DNA of 64,000 nucleotides from Anastatus disparis (GCA_017163975.1 JAFFSR010000242.1:5109001-5173000), one strand, 5' to 3'; counted from the first letter of the stretch, positions 39,542 to 51,978 are shown. The notes: generated by a model from the letters alone, not told the origin. Numbers and translations: made by a program.

Positions 39542-42088
39542 ATGACAAGAACCATGATTTCAACGTTGTTTCTTATAATTGGTTTGGCCGTTAATGCCAT
39601 TAACGGCTTCGTGGTACAAAGTTTCGATTCGAATATTAAAAAATTTGAAGGTCTGAGGGATATTTGGAATTATACGAATTCCATGGTAACTTATGACAGT
39701 CATAGTCATCCGCATACGTCTCTCAATTTTGTGAGTATTCTTTTCACTTGAAAATTTTGTTTCTTATTATTCAGTCACATTACTTTTTTTATAAAGTTTT
39801 AAAAAACATCTCATTCACTTAATCTTTTCAATTAAAAATTTTATGTATTGATTCTCGAGTATTTAATAATTTGTATTAAAAATTTTAACTTTTAGGAAGA
39901 GATCGTAGAATTATATGAATATCCCATGGAAACTCACAAAGTAAAAACTAGTGATGATTATATACTTACCGTGCATAGGATAAAAGGTAACAAAAAGAAT
40001 CCAAATCCAGAAGGTAAACCCGTTGTGTTTCTTCAACATGGAATTCTCATGAGTTCAGTAGATTGGATTCTTGCTGGTCCAGAAAGAGGATTTGGTAAGT
40101 AAAATTAATTTTTTCAGTTTTTTTTTAATATTAAATAGTAACTATATTTCATGTAATGCATATGAATTATTTGACACAGCTTTTCTTCTTGCCGATGCTG
40201 GTTATGATGTTTGGCTGGGAAATGCCAGAGGTAACACTTATTCTCGTGAACATGAAATACTATCTGATTTTAATGAAGACTATTGGAAATTCAGGTATAT
40301 TTTTTATCAAAACTTTACAATTCATCTGATCAATATACACAAAAAAATTGTTATATCAATGATATTAATTATTTCATTTGTTTATAATAAAGTTGGCATG
40401 AAATTGGCATATATGATATGCCAGCTATGATTGACCATGCTTTGAATGTAACTGGTCAAGAAAAACTTTTCTACGTCGGACATAGCCAAGGAAGTACAAC
40501 ATTTTTCGTCATGACAAGTACGTTTCCAGAGTACAATGATAAAATAAACGCGATGTTTTCGTTGGCTCCTGTCGCCTATTGCTCAAGAATATTCAGTCCA
40601 GTGTTTCGCTTTTTAGCAAATTTCCATTGGATCATTAGCGTGAGTTTCGTATTTGATTTAAAACACGTAACAATAGTTATTTATTTTTGTTATGATTGAA
40701 TTAATTTCATTGGATAATAATAAAATTTGAGCCAAATCACCGTGCTAATTTAAGGTTTGTTAAATCTTTTAGGATGTTACAAAATTCTTTGGGATATACG
40801 AATTCGAGCCGACGAATGAATTTTATAAAAAATTCATAACTCAAATCTGCAAAGAAGTTGATCCTACACAGCCGATTTGCTCGAACGCTTTATTTTTGAT
40901 CACGGGTTTTGATGAAGATCAATTAGATAAGGTATTTTAAAAATTTTTTTTATAATGCGATTTTATTCCATCTTGACTTTATTATTTTAATTTCCGTTTT
41001 TATTATTTACAGTATTTGCTTCCTGCAATTCTAACTCACATTCCCGCTGGAGCCAGTGTCAAACAATTAATTCATTATGCTCAAATTTTGTATTCAGGTA
41101 AAAACAATTCTATTAGTCAAAGTACAATGTCATTTACACGAAAAAAAAAATTAATTTGAGTACAGTGTATTTAGTGTATTGTTTTTTTTTTTTAATATCA
41201 GTGTATTTTTACTAATCATTATGATGCTAATTAGTGACGAAGGTCATCAATGTGTTTGTGAATAAAGCGGGTGTAACTTACAGTGGCGTTGCATAACCGC
41301 TGAGAGCCGGATTCAAACTCGGGACCTCGAGATTATGAATCCAACGCTCTAGTATAATAGCTAAAGTTAAATCGAGAGAAAAAAGAGAAAATATATTTTC
41401 ATTCATAGTTCACTTAATAAAATATTACATGTATAAAATGGTTTTTATAACCTATTGCGTAACTAATACGAAAAAGAGTACATGATGCACTTCTTACGAA
41501 TCTTATTTTTTGTACTTTTGAGAGTTATGTAAGAAATTTTATACATTTAAAGTATATCTTAACCAGACTGAGATAAGATTTAATGAAATAATTGTCCTAT
41601 TTTTTATCATTCATGATTTTTTTAATATCATAATAATATTAAAAATATGATTATCTTATTAGTATGATAAAAATATACTTGATAACGAAAACAATATTAT
41701 TAATTTTAGGACAATTCAGACAATACGATTATGGATTTTTTGAAAATATTAATAAGTACGGAATTTCCCATCCACCATCTTACAATCTAGAAAATGTTAA
41801 AACACCCGTTTCTCTGCACTACAGTGTTAATGATTGGCTTTCCGATTCAATGGTTCGTATGCTTTTACCTAAGAATTATTATTGATGCATATCGTAATTT
41901 ACTAAAGAATAATAAATTATTTTTTTTCTAAGGACGTGGAAAAATTACATAAGGAACTTCCTAATACGATCGGAAAATTCCGTGTTCCTCATAACAAGTT
42001 CAGCCACCTCGATTACCTCTATGGCAAAGATGTGAAAGCATTGCTCTACAATAAAATTATGGGTATTATGACAAAATACAAGAATTGA
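39542..42088 (+). CDS. Secreted acid lipase C (lipase 1/3-like), 8 exons, 430 aa
   Basis: Acid lipase family alpha/beta-hydrolase. Exons: 39542-39730, 39896-40094, 40180-40294, 40393-40639, 40773-40931, 41013-41097, 41710-41852, 41933-42088 (1293 bp with stop, GT-AG). Exon 1 gives a signal peptide ([20 protein letters not shown]) and a lineage-specific linker with an NYT glycosylation site. Exon 2 has [18 protein letters not shown] and the oxyanion region [11 protein letters not shown]; exon 3 the family-typical [16 protein letters not shown]; exon 4 GHSQG (Ser199). Asp373 (SVNDWL) and His404 (KFSHLDY) complete the triad. Introns are mostly 80-165 bp, except intron 6 (612 bp), which contains a SINE. 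AATAAA lies at 42348. It shares GNKKNP and GPERGF blocks with lipase D, its closest paralogue. Confidence 0.92.
41192..41351 (-). mobile_element. tRNA(Met)-like SINE, truncated, in intron 6 of lipase C
   Basis: The minus-strand copy has the tail and body (TTAGTGACGAAGGTCATCAA, AATAAAGCGGGTGTAACTTA), a damaged B box (GAGAGCCGGATTCAAACTCG) and the anticodon-loop region, but stops at AACGCTCT, so the first 25 bp or so of the head are missing. Confidence 0.75.
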
Positions 42089-44099
42089 TATATTTAAAAA
42101 AATATTATTTACATAACATCAAGTTCAATATTTCTAATTGTAATTATGTTAGTAATGTATTATTACAGAACAGCGTATCTACTTTAATTAGTCTGTTTAT
42201 ATTATATGCCTACTTATTATAGTTTTAGTGTTACAATTTATGGATTAATTAGTATAAAAATCATGAACTGATAACTATATTCTTTCATTATTGCTAAATG
42301 TTCTGTAAAAATTTTTACATTTAAATTAAATCTAGTTAGAATAAGTCAATAAATCTCTCTTCGTTTGTACGTATATATTTTTTAACTCATAACGTAAAGC
42401 GTTTACTTTAATTTTTAATCTGTGTACATTGTAATTATTCATAAGAAGTTCTAAGTAAGTAAATAAATGAAAATATGTTTATATATAATTTGACTACTTT
42501 GACTAATTATTTTAACCTAACATTCATCCTCTTTAAAAAAAGTCTATGTTTTTAAAATTAAATATTTGATTTCTAAATTTTTTAGTAATATTTATAAAAA
42601 TTTCATTTTTGTAAAATGATAAAAAATTTTATTACAACACAATCGTTACTGTTCTTAATACTTTATTAAATTATAAAAGACGTTTCGATTACTCTATAGG
42701 TAGTTCTTTTCAAGTAAATCCTCTTCAAGTGGCTTTTAGAATTTCTAAAAATTATTTATTATCTCGACATGTTAAATTTCTCAAAAAATTTTTATTTATT
42801 ATTTTGACTTTTTGATTATAACGAAAATAAATGTTATTACGATGTATTTTTGTATAGACCTCAAAGGGAGCCGATTAAAATTCATAGATATAGGCAAAGA
42901 ACTAATTTTTAAATAACCAAAACTAATTTTTTTACTCTGCAATTTCACTGATATAGGTAAAGAATACTTTTTTAACGTTTGCTAATGATAACCAATAAAA
43001 GTATGACAATTCACTTACGGTATGATTTTTATTTACATATCTTCTGAATTAAAATTCCAGTAGCGTTTTAATTGACGTTGGGTAATTTATCGATTGCAGG
43101 TAATTTGAAATGGATATAATAGTTGTTAATTTTTTGTACCAATATTTAAACTTGTGTTAAAAATATCTGTGGTATGCTAATAAGTGATAAATATCTCAGA
43201 AATCAGCTAAAAGAATCAATATACAATTAATTATTTATGTGTCATTATAGTATATATGATAAATCATTTATCTGAGTACAAATCTAGCGTTATTTTAATC
43301 ATAAAAAAAGCAACATCGATGTAAACATAAAGGAAGACCTGCATAAAAATACGATTTTAGAAGTTTATTACACTGGAAAACATTCATGATTCCCATAAGT
43401 TTCAATTTTAGAAATTATGAAATATTATTACATGAGTTTTCTTTGAACTTGTTTTTAATTCTTTTTTAAATATTCTTTCTTTTATGTATGAAAAATTAAA
43501 AAAATTTATAACAGCTTATTGGAGAAAATGTAAATAATTTGTATTAATCTGTAATTAAATTAATAGGAATAAGAAATAAAATTAACACTACTTCTTTTCT
43601 CTCTTATTCATAAAGCCATCATGAAACAACATTTTATAAGTATTTTCTGAAGGAATAATAAATTTTAAAAATTATCTTATATCTGTTAAATTTATTATTG
43701 TTGCAATAATATTATTATTATTATCATATGAATTGAAACGATATAATAAAAGAATAAATAAATAAAATGAAAAAATAATCAATGGAATAAATTTTTAAAA
43801 ATAAGCGATTCCCAGATAATACATTGCCAATAATAAACTTTTGAAACCAGCAGAATCTTTTTGCTCTTAATCGTACAATGGAATATAATTTTTATTAAAA
43901 AATAAAATTTGCTTAAGTGCATGTCTATTTAATTTTCATATTAACATTTTTGTACTTGATCTTAACCGAAATTTAAGATATTTTGAATTTTATACAAATT
44001 TCATCGAAAAAGGCCAAAAACATATGCATGGGAGTGTACATAAAAAATTATAAAATTATACATGAAAAAATTTCTTCTTCTCCTAATTTAGAATGAAAT

Positions 44100-44177
44100 A
44101 GTACCCTTAGTTCATGATCATAATGGGCCCTCGTGATTTTGTAGCTCCGGACCCCAGGTGGTGTTAGATCGGCCCTG
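44100..44177 (-). mobile_element. Possible hAT-type transposon end (fragment)
   Basis: Read on the minus strand the segment begins CAGGGCCGATCTAACACC and continues CTGGGGTCCGGAGCTAC and CACGAGGGCCC. A CAGGGCCG start with GC-rich subterminal sequence resembles many hAT element ends. It abuts a 5'-truncated SINE. I did not find the other end or an 8-bp target duplication, so only a fragment can be claimed. Confidence 0.35.
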
Positions 44178-44246
44178 CACTGAAACAACCTCCGTCGCTA
44201 ATTAACATCGTAATGATAGTATAAATGCAGCGACGTTAGATAAAAT
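44178..44246 (+). mobile_element. tRNA(Met)-like SINE, 3' fragment
   Basis: Only the 3' third is present: CACTGAAACAACCTCCGTCG, TAACATCGTAATGATAG and TAAATGCAGCGACGTTAGAT. The tRNA-like head is absent. Confidence 0.75.
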
Positions 44247-45980
44247 AAAAAAAAAATTATATATTTTCACATATTATTACTTGAAAAATATTGAAAACAA
44301 TGTTGCGTAATATTAGTATTAAAAATAAATCTTTTTCGAACTATTGATAATTCAAGTTTACAGTTTTTAAATGAATCAGACATGACGTTTTTAATTTTAT
44401 TAAAATCAATCGTAATAATATTTACAATCATATCTGCTTGATATATCAATAGATTTAAGAATTTATGAATTCTCTGAAACAAAATCAATAAAGATTTTTA
44501 AAAAATTACGTATCAGCGAAATGTCATAAATATTATTATATAAAAGCAATAAAAAATACCTTAAAAAGAATTCGTGTGAATTAGATAAAAAATTATTCAT
44601 CCTTCAACACTAAAACTTTTTTAACCGTACTATTAGTCATTTATCCTTCTACTAATTTGTATTTAATGTTATATGTATGCGATGAAAATCAGAACATCGG
44701 ATTTATCCTTATCATTTAATTTAACAAATATCAGAATTATTGTTAACCTATCGTATTTTTTTTACAAGTATTATCCTGTCATCTTTGCTTTTAAATCTTA
44801 CATAAAAATTCTTGCAAATATCTATATGTGCGACATTCTATCGAACGGAAAGCACCATTTAAAAATATTTTTTTTAATTTGGAAATAATATTAATGAAAC
44901 TAGAAAATCACCGTGCAGTTTTAACTATTTATAAATCATGTAATCAACTTCTTTTAAATAAAAAACTAACGGATAACCTTTTTTATCATTATTATTACTA
45001 TTATTATTATTTTTGTTTAAAGTATTTTAATTTTCAACTTTATAAATTAAGTTTTTAAAACGTTTATTTATATTTCTATATAACTTGAGATTCTAATCTT
45101 TGAATAATAATTTTTTCGTCTCATGGTTCATATGGGTTCAGTTCTGCATGTTAATCCATTTAAAAATTATGATTTGAATTTACATTATTTGAACTATCGC
45201 GTTATGAACGCTTTTTATTTGACTAATGTAATCGTCTTTATTATCATCTTTTTAATATTGTCGATAAGATATTATCATTAAGTGATTATCCTATTAAAGC
45301 TTTACCTAGTATTATTGCGTCTTCTCTTTATAATCATATAGCACAAAATATTTCAAAATTCGTGCATTTGTTAATTAATTTGATTTTACAGATAACTGGC
45401 TGTACCAGTTATTTGGTTTGAAGTGTGCTCCAATCTTTGTTCTAACGCCATAATTTTAAGCGTTCTAAAAGAAAATTTACTTTTTCAATAACAATCTTAT
45501 ATGAAACTTTGTCAGAATTAACTTTGCACTTACTTTTAATCAAAGTTATGTTGGATTACTTGTTAATATTCTTTAAATTACTTCTACATACACAATACTC
45601 TTACTATATCGATACTAATTAAAAAAACTAGAAATTTAACTTTTTTTATAGTAACATATTTTTCTTTACAATAGCATAGAATCTTTCTTATAAATAGTTT
45701 GAAGTTTTCATCTTACACCATAGATTATAAAAAGAAAAAACAAAGTGCACATACAATAAGACGCACGTGTCAAATAAAATGATATCTTCAATTTCTGGTC
45801 CAAGCCGAATATGAATTTTACGTTATAAGAATTGCTACTGCTACTTTCAGATTTTAAATGGAAAAAAATATTTTTCACAAAATTAGATAGCAAATTCACA
45901 GTATTAATAGGCATATTCGATTTTAAAAAATTGATCATCGCAGAAACTTATTTTTAGCTGAAAATAGAAGTTGAGATTAA

Positions 45981-46178
45981 GAGGTCGTCAGTGGCTCATT
46001 CGGTAGAGCGATAGATTCGTAATCTCGAGGATTCGAGTTCGGATCTCGCTCTTGATACTGTTTGATATAAGCCCCACTGTATACTATAAATGTGCTTTGT
46101 TCCAAAACACAATAAAAATTCTCCATTGAAAATTAGCATCGTAATGATAGCATAAATACAGCAATATTAAATAAAATT
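45981..46178 (+). mobile_element. tRNA(Met)-like SINE, near full length
   Basis: Head GAGGTCGTCAGTGGCTCATT followed by CGGTAGAGCG (A box), GATTCGTAATC in the anticodon-loop position, B box GAGTTCGGATCTCGCTC, body AAATGTGCTTTGTTCC and tail ATAAATACAGCAATATTAAA. Several base changes in the B box and tail suggest an older copy. Confidence 0.8.
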
Positions 46179-47093
46179 TAAAAAACAGTTTAAATGGTTC
46201 GCAAATAACAATAAACCCTTGAGAACTATATGACCCCTTTCTTTTTTATATAATTAATTTGCGTATAAAAATTTAAACAGGTGATCTGAATCACCCTGTA
46301 TAGTTTTATAAATCTACTGAAATAAGATTTCTGTTTCGTTTTTAATTTTTAAAATTTTTGAATAAAGATAAAAAAATTTGGAAAACTACAATGTATCAAA
46401 TATAAACTCTATTAATTACCTTAAAAGCATAAGAAATCACTATTAAAACATTGGCACTTAAGTTGTTTAAGTCAAATTCATAAATTCTTTATCCATTCCT
46501 AAATTTCATTCAACATTTTATGATAATAACTTACGTTATTCGCATTTCAAAAATACTATCCGATAAATCGAAAAAATTGGCCCCCTCTATACGCCGTGTA
46601 GTATCGGTGATTGCTCCGTTCATTCTACGCGCTTATGTATTGTGCATGCTTCAACTTTTGCTCCTTTTGCGTACGTGAGAAACTCGAATTAACTTAAGTT
46701 AATTCAATTAATTATTGCACAATATCCAAATAGTTGTTATTTTTTCTTTTATCTATATACGGAGAGAATTTTTCTATAAGAATTATGGTAACCGTCTCTA
46801 TAATCGTTGGACATCTTATACTCTTAGGATATTTTATAGACACATCCTTTAAATATTATGATAGACATTGACAACATTTAAAGTCCGTCCTACAGTACTT
46901 TTCTGTAACTTTTGTGAGATTTCATTATAATTTTTAAACAGAAACGTTGCTGTAATTTTTGACAAAATTTTATTGTAAATTGTATAGAAGAATTCTCTTC
47001 GAGTAGTTTAAGTTAGATTGATTATATTATTCTATTCCATTTTCTGAGAATCTACAGTTTGTCTATAGTACTAAAATTTTGATAAACTTTTCA

Positions 47094-47154
47094 TTTGAAC
47101 TGAGATCCTCGAAATTATGAATCCATCGTTCTACCGAGTGAACCACTAAAACCT
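47094..47154 (-). mobile_element. tRNA(Met)-like SINE, head fragment
   Basis: The minus-strand fragment keeps only the tRNA-like 5' head: TTGAACTGAGATCCTCG, ATTATGAATCC and CTACCGAGTGAACCACT. The body and tail are missing. Confidence 0.7.
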
Positions 47155-47761
47155 TAATTATAATTAAACGTAACAGAATAAATACTCTAATAAACATATA
47201 ATATTTATGAATAAGATATAGTTTTTTAACTAAAAAAAATTTCAAAACGATTAATGAAAATTTACTCTAATTATCAAGAATCACAGCAAAAGGATAATTA
47301 AATTTTTAAATTATATATAGCCAATATAATTTTGAAAATTTAACTTGGATTAATACGTATCATTAGTAATATAAGCAGCGATAACCATCCAAAAAATTCT
47401 TATTGGAAATAATAGAAAAATAAAAATACTTCAAAAGTTATGAAAATCTGATAACGTCGGCAGCGAAAAAAAGATGTGTAAAAATAAAACACCCACTAAA
47501 AAAAAACTATGATTCGGTCATCAGCTTGTTGAAAAAGAACAAAGAAAAAAATGAAAAAAAAAGCTATATTAGATTAGAATCAATTGATTATTTTTCAAGA
47601 TATAAAAGTACATATATAGCTTAACACATGCACACTAACAAAGACGTAGATTTTTATTTATGGATATTTTTTCATATAATGTGCTTCAATTCATAATTGC
47701 TTAGAATTGTTATTAAAAAAAATTTTAATTTTGGTATGAATTCTACTGTTTACCATTATTG

Positions 47762-48180
47762 CAGGCCTTAAGAGTAATACTCTACACCTTTATTTTACAC
47801 TTTCTTTTATTCCTTACCCATCCTACATATGTTACCCCATCCCATTCCACATTTGCTCGAGGTAATGCTTGCAGAGAGAGAAAAACTCATAGGTAAACCC
47901 AATCCGGTAAATCCTGGGAAAACCCTCTCCGAAATGAGTTGGTGTATGTTGCAAATTTGGTATTAGGTACCCTTTGTACAAGGATGCTTAGACTATATTG
48001 GCCACACCTCCTGCTCACATTGACACGCGGTCAGTATGCCCAAACGACCGTCACACAAAGCAGGTCCAGATTGAACGCGCGTCTGGTTCTTGAGCCGTCA
48101 CCCATTGAAGTACCGGACGCGGCCAATACTGCTTAACTTAGCAGATCGCTCGGCGCGCGCCGAACCACTCGGCCAATGCA
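47762..48180 (-). mobile_element. 5S rRNA-derived SINE (SINE3-like)
   Basis: On the minus strand, about 48100-48150 reads GATCTGCTAAGTTAAGCAG then GGTACTTCAATGGGTGACGG and CTCAAGAACCA. These match the 5S rRNA internal promoter region (the family pattern is GATC..GAAGTTAAGCA..GTACTTGGATGGGTGACCG..GGGAA). A GC-rich body of about 280 bp follows and fades into AT-rich DNA near 47770. Upstream, GGCCGAGTGGTT also resembles a tRNA(Ser/Leu) A box, so the head may be composite. The 3' boundary is uncertain and no target duplication was found. Overlapping open frames are artefacts of the GC-rich SINE. Confidence 0.65.
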
Positions 48181-48215
48181 TGGCTTTTGTTATTATTTGA
48201 ATAAATATATTTTTT

Positions 48216-48230
48216 ACCTCGCTAAGCTTT
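48216..48230. repeat. Left target site duplication of the SINE at 48231
   Basis: ACCTCGCTAAGCTTT, identical to 48615-48629 at the far side of the poly-A tail. Confidence 0.85.
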
Positions 48231-48581
48231 GAGGAGCGCGGTGGCGTAATGGATAGAGCTCTTGCCTTCAACGCGGAGGGCATGGGTTCGAATCCTGGCC
48301 AGGTACCTCTAACTTTTTTTTCGAAAGAAAATAAGTGTATGTGCCATTTATATCGCGACTCTTTAAAAAACCCGACCTCATTGGGTATCGGTTGATTGTT
48401 GGTTACAAAAGTGGCTGACCATCCATCGGTAGTCAAAGTTTTCGGTATGGTGGGTCTGACAGTCCTAGCCTGATGTAATGTGTTAAACAGATGCCGGGCG
48501 GGGGACTTCCTCGACTTCACCATATATAAAAGGTTAATCATATAGAGGACAATATTCTTTATATATTAATCTTTTTTTTAA

Positions 48582-48614
<33 letters not shown>
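48231..48614 (+). mobile_element. Second tRNA-derived SINE with poly-A tail and 15-bp TSD
   Basis: The head GCGGTGGCGTAATGGATAG contains an A-box-like region; CATGGGTTCGAATCCTGGCC holds a perfect B box. TAATGGATA is reminiscent of tRNA(Arg), so that origin is suggested, not proven. A non-tRNA body of about 260 bp follows, then a poly-A tail of about 30 residues. ACCTCGCTAAGCTTT flanks both sides without mismatch. Poly-A plus a 15-bp duplication is the signature of L1-type target-primed retrotransposition, and the perfect TSD indicates a young insertion. It lies just downstream of the 5S-derived SINE. Confidence 0.85.
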
Positions 48615-48618
<4 letters not shown>

Positions 48619-48629
48619 CGCTAAGCTTT
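48615..48629. repeat. Right target site duplication of the SINE at 48231
   Basis: ACCTCGCTAAGCTTT follows the poly-A tail directly and repeats 48216-48230 exactly. The first A could equally be the last base of the tail. Confidence 0.85.
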
Positions 48630-49116
48630 CTTTATGATGAAGTAATGCCCGAATCAGTGGTGACCATTACACAAACGAACATTACATTTTTTCTTTTAAG
48701 GAGAGTATCAAAACTCCGAACCATCGATTATGTTTAATAAGGAAATATCAAAACTCCGGACTATCAATTCTGTTAAATCTACAGAAGATATATTTTAAAT
48801 GAAAATAAAAAATGAAATCATAGATTCCAGCAAATAGGTTTAGAGCTAGATGGTAGATTAGAATTAATTTTACGAAACATAATAAAAATTAGTAGTCGTT
48901 TCAAAGAATTATGAATAAATATGAGCTAGTCTGATACAATATATCAAAATAACGCAAAAAGTTTTAGTATAATGCTTTAAATTAAGTGTTGTTGCGTAAA
49001 AAAATATCAATTTGATCCAAAGTTATCAATAATCAAAAATTAAGATTAAAAATGCATTAAAAATTATGTATTTTATAGTCCATGTGATTATTGCTAATTT
49101 TGATGTTCTTAAATTA

Positions 49117-49250
49117 ATAGTATTTTGTGTAACAAGTGCGCGAAATAAGGGATTCTGGCACGAGTGAGAGTTTGTCGCCCGAGCGAAGCGAGGGCGCCAA
49201 ACTCACACGAGTGACAAATCCCGTTGAGCGCACGTGTTACACATACTATT
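49117..49250. repeat. Large GC-rich imperfect palindrome 1
   Basis: The arms are about 60 bp. Left-arm blocks TGTGTAACAAGTGCGC, GGGATT, CACGAGTG and GAGTTTG are answered in inverted order on the right by CAAACTC, CACGAGTG, AATCCC and GCGCACGTGTTACACA. The centre (49178-49194) is CGCCCGAGCGAAGCGAGGGC. An open frame runs through it, but the composition is dictated by the palindrome and I do not call it coding. The same core is in palindrome 2 near 52046. Confidence 0.75.
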
Positions 49251-49543
49251 TTTTGACTCAAGTTGCGCGAAATTCGATGCGTACATCGATTATTTTGAAC
49301 ATAAGAATTTACATTAGTATTGTATATAATGCTTTGATATCGAGAGAGTCAATTATTTATAATATTAATTTACAGGGATTCGGTGTGAGACGGAAGAGGG
49401 GGGGGGTCTTGAGATTCGGGGAGCGGAGCCCCCCGACTCCGAAATATAAATAATAATTCTTAAAATAAAAAAACACAATTTATAAAACAACTAAATTTAA
49501 ATTCTGTGAAAATATATTTGATCTGATTAAATTTTGAAAGATT

Positions 49544-51774
49544 CCCTGGTAGAAATTTTCAGCATCTTTTGGCCAAGCATAGGCCATTTTTTATCAATTT
49601 GACCAAAAAATGCTAAAAATCATGGCCAAATACCCTGCTATCTAGCGACCTTTCATGGTGAAAAGTTGACAAAATAATGGTGAATATATTTAATTTTATT
49701 ATAATATTTTATTTGAAGGTTATGATCACGCTTTTCTGCTAACATCTGCTGTCGCTATATGGGTAAATCTTTCATAATGTTAAAATTTCACCTGCAACAA
49801 ATTAAAAAAAAAAAATACAGGCACACGTATAAAACTAATTTTCTCTGAATGTTGACGTATTATAATGAAAAAAAAAATCGTGTTACTCACTTTTAAGGGT
49901 AGTCTTTTTAACAAACATCAAAAGACAGATTTTCGAGTAAATTTTTCATAGTGTTAAAATTTACTTTCAATAAATTAAAAAAAATTGAAGACACATGTAT
50001 CAAATTTATTTTTTTTAAATGTTGATATATTAAAATGATAATAAAAGAAAAAATCGCATTACTCACTTTTGAAGATAGCTTTTTTTAATATAAGACATTT
50101 AAATATATTCATTATTATCACACCCAGGTATAATATTTTACATATTTCAGATCAGTTTTTAAGTATTTTGGGCTATAATAGATCATTTTCCATTGAGCTT
50201 TTTCATTTTTACATGTTTAATATGTTACAGAAAATATTTAAATACGCAATTTACATTAATAATTACAAAATTTTTTGTAATAAATAAAATATGCCAGAAA
50301 TGCCAATTTTTTTGGAAAATTCATTTTTGGCGATTCGGGTATTAAAATTGAGTGATATTAGTTACCCAATGGCTTTTGGGATTCCTGATTACAAATCATA
50401 AGTGAGTGGAATATCAATTTATTTTTGCTAAAATTGTCAATCTTAGGGTATGAAATTTGACATAGATTTGTGTAGTTTATGTTTTCGAATAAAAATACTT
50501 ATATTCCTTTTAACCAAATATTTTAGTTTATTTAATAAACATTAAATCTAAAAATTTTAAATTTAAAATCTAGAAACTTCAGTGATGATTCAACTCAACG
50601 TTCTAGGTGTAAGCTATTAAATACATACTAAAACTGAGCTTTTTAAAGTTAAAACTCTTTAGAATTAAAACATTGATAGAAACTAGGTAATCGATGTAAA
50701 TTTGGAAAATTTAATAGCCGGGAAAAATTCAATGATTTCCAGAATACTCGAAATAATACTTCAAAAGCAACTTAAAGATTACATTGAGTATTATAAAATA
50801 GTAAATTACAAAGTTCACAACAGAGAAAAGGTGAATCAAAGCTTAGGTTTTCATATTAGTGGATAAAAACCTATTTTCAAAAGTGAGTCACGTTTTTTAA
50901 GTATAATTTCAAACGAACAAAGAACTTTATCTACACTAGGCACACGTTCCTAATAAAAAATTTCTCTTTGTGATTCTAAATATTACCTTTTGATGTAGTT
51001 TAAAATGTCACCGCTGAATAGTCTTTTTACAGCATCGTATTTTCCAGAAAAAAGTAAAATACATAAATTTTTGGTAACATTTTAATAACCTTTCAGAAAG
51101 TACTTTTGTTAACAGGCACACACCCATGCTCTTGATTTTCCAAAAGTATGTGTATAGATAAAGCTTTGGTGTGAATTTCAAATCAAAAAAGCAATAGTCA
51201 TTTTTTTTATAGCGGTAATTTATGATTTTACATGGCCTGGTAACATTTAAATTTCAAAAAAAAAAACCTCTTTTCCCCATCCGCCATAAAATGACACGTC
51301 TAATTATCATTAAAAATATAACAAAATTAGTTTCTAATAACTCAATAAATCAGTGAACATTTGCTAACAAGATGTGCTATCTCATATTTAGGAGAAATGA
51401 CGCAGTAACATGATTTTTAAAAGTATGAAAGAATTACCCATATAGATACATAACCTAACAGCTATACTCCACGCAAAATGTTTGCAGCACTATACTATCT
51501 GCTTACGCGTGATAAATCAAATAACTTATTTATGAAACAATTAATAATATATATAGTTACATTAAAAGAAAATCGAACATTAGTTAAAATAAGATATATA
51601 TATAATAAATATATGTAAATTTTAATAATTAAGTTCCAATTTTTTCAACTTTAAAATTAAATTATTCACCATTTTTTCGACAACTTTTTACCAGTGACTG
51701 GCTAAAAATTGACTAAGAAAGTTGGCCAATCGTTAATTTTTTCACCATTTGAGATGGTGAATTTTCTACCAGGG
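49544..51774. mobile_element. 2231-bp TIR element, CCCTGGTAGAAA family
   Basis: Left end CCCTGGTAGAAATTTTCAGC; right end reverse-complemented CCCTGGTAGAAAATTCACCA. TT flanks both sides (49542-49543 and 51775-51776). The neighbouring duplicate copy at 52227-52240 supplies the uninterrupted site (GAAAGATTATTTTCAAAAC), which confirms both ends and the 2-bp duplication. GGCCA motifs recur near both ends. The interior is AT-rich with no transposase-like frame, so the element is non-autonomous despite its length. Confidence 0.85.
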
Positions 51775-51978
51775 TTATTGTCAAAACTATAAAATAAAGG
51801 TTGATATCGAGAGAATCAATTATTTATAATATTAATTTACAGGGATTCGGTGTGAGACGGAAGAGGGGGGGGGGGGGTCCTGTGATTCGGGGGGCGGAGC
51901 CCCCCGACTCCGAAATATAAATAATAATTCATAAAATAAAAAAACACAATTTATAAAACAACTAAATTTATATATCGT

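Larger units (their letters stand above)
42089..47761. other. AT-rich spacer downstream of lipase C
   Basis: Contains the lipase C 3' UTR, a possible hAT end, and SINE copies at 44178, 45981 and 47094. A short GC-richer patch at 46580-46680 (GGCCCCCTCTATACGCCGTG) is unexplained. A TTA microsatellite lies at about 44986-45010. The open frames of up to 76 codons are low-complexity and lack splice partners. Confidence 0.5.

Noticed and set aside
48098..48541. 147-codon minus-strand open frame
   Set aside because: It runs across two SINEs and the junction between them. GC-rich retroposons give long chance frames.
49136..49453. 105-codon open frame
   Set aside because: It crosses the large palindrome and poly-G tract, and its sequence is fixed by repeat structure.
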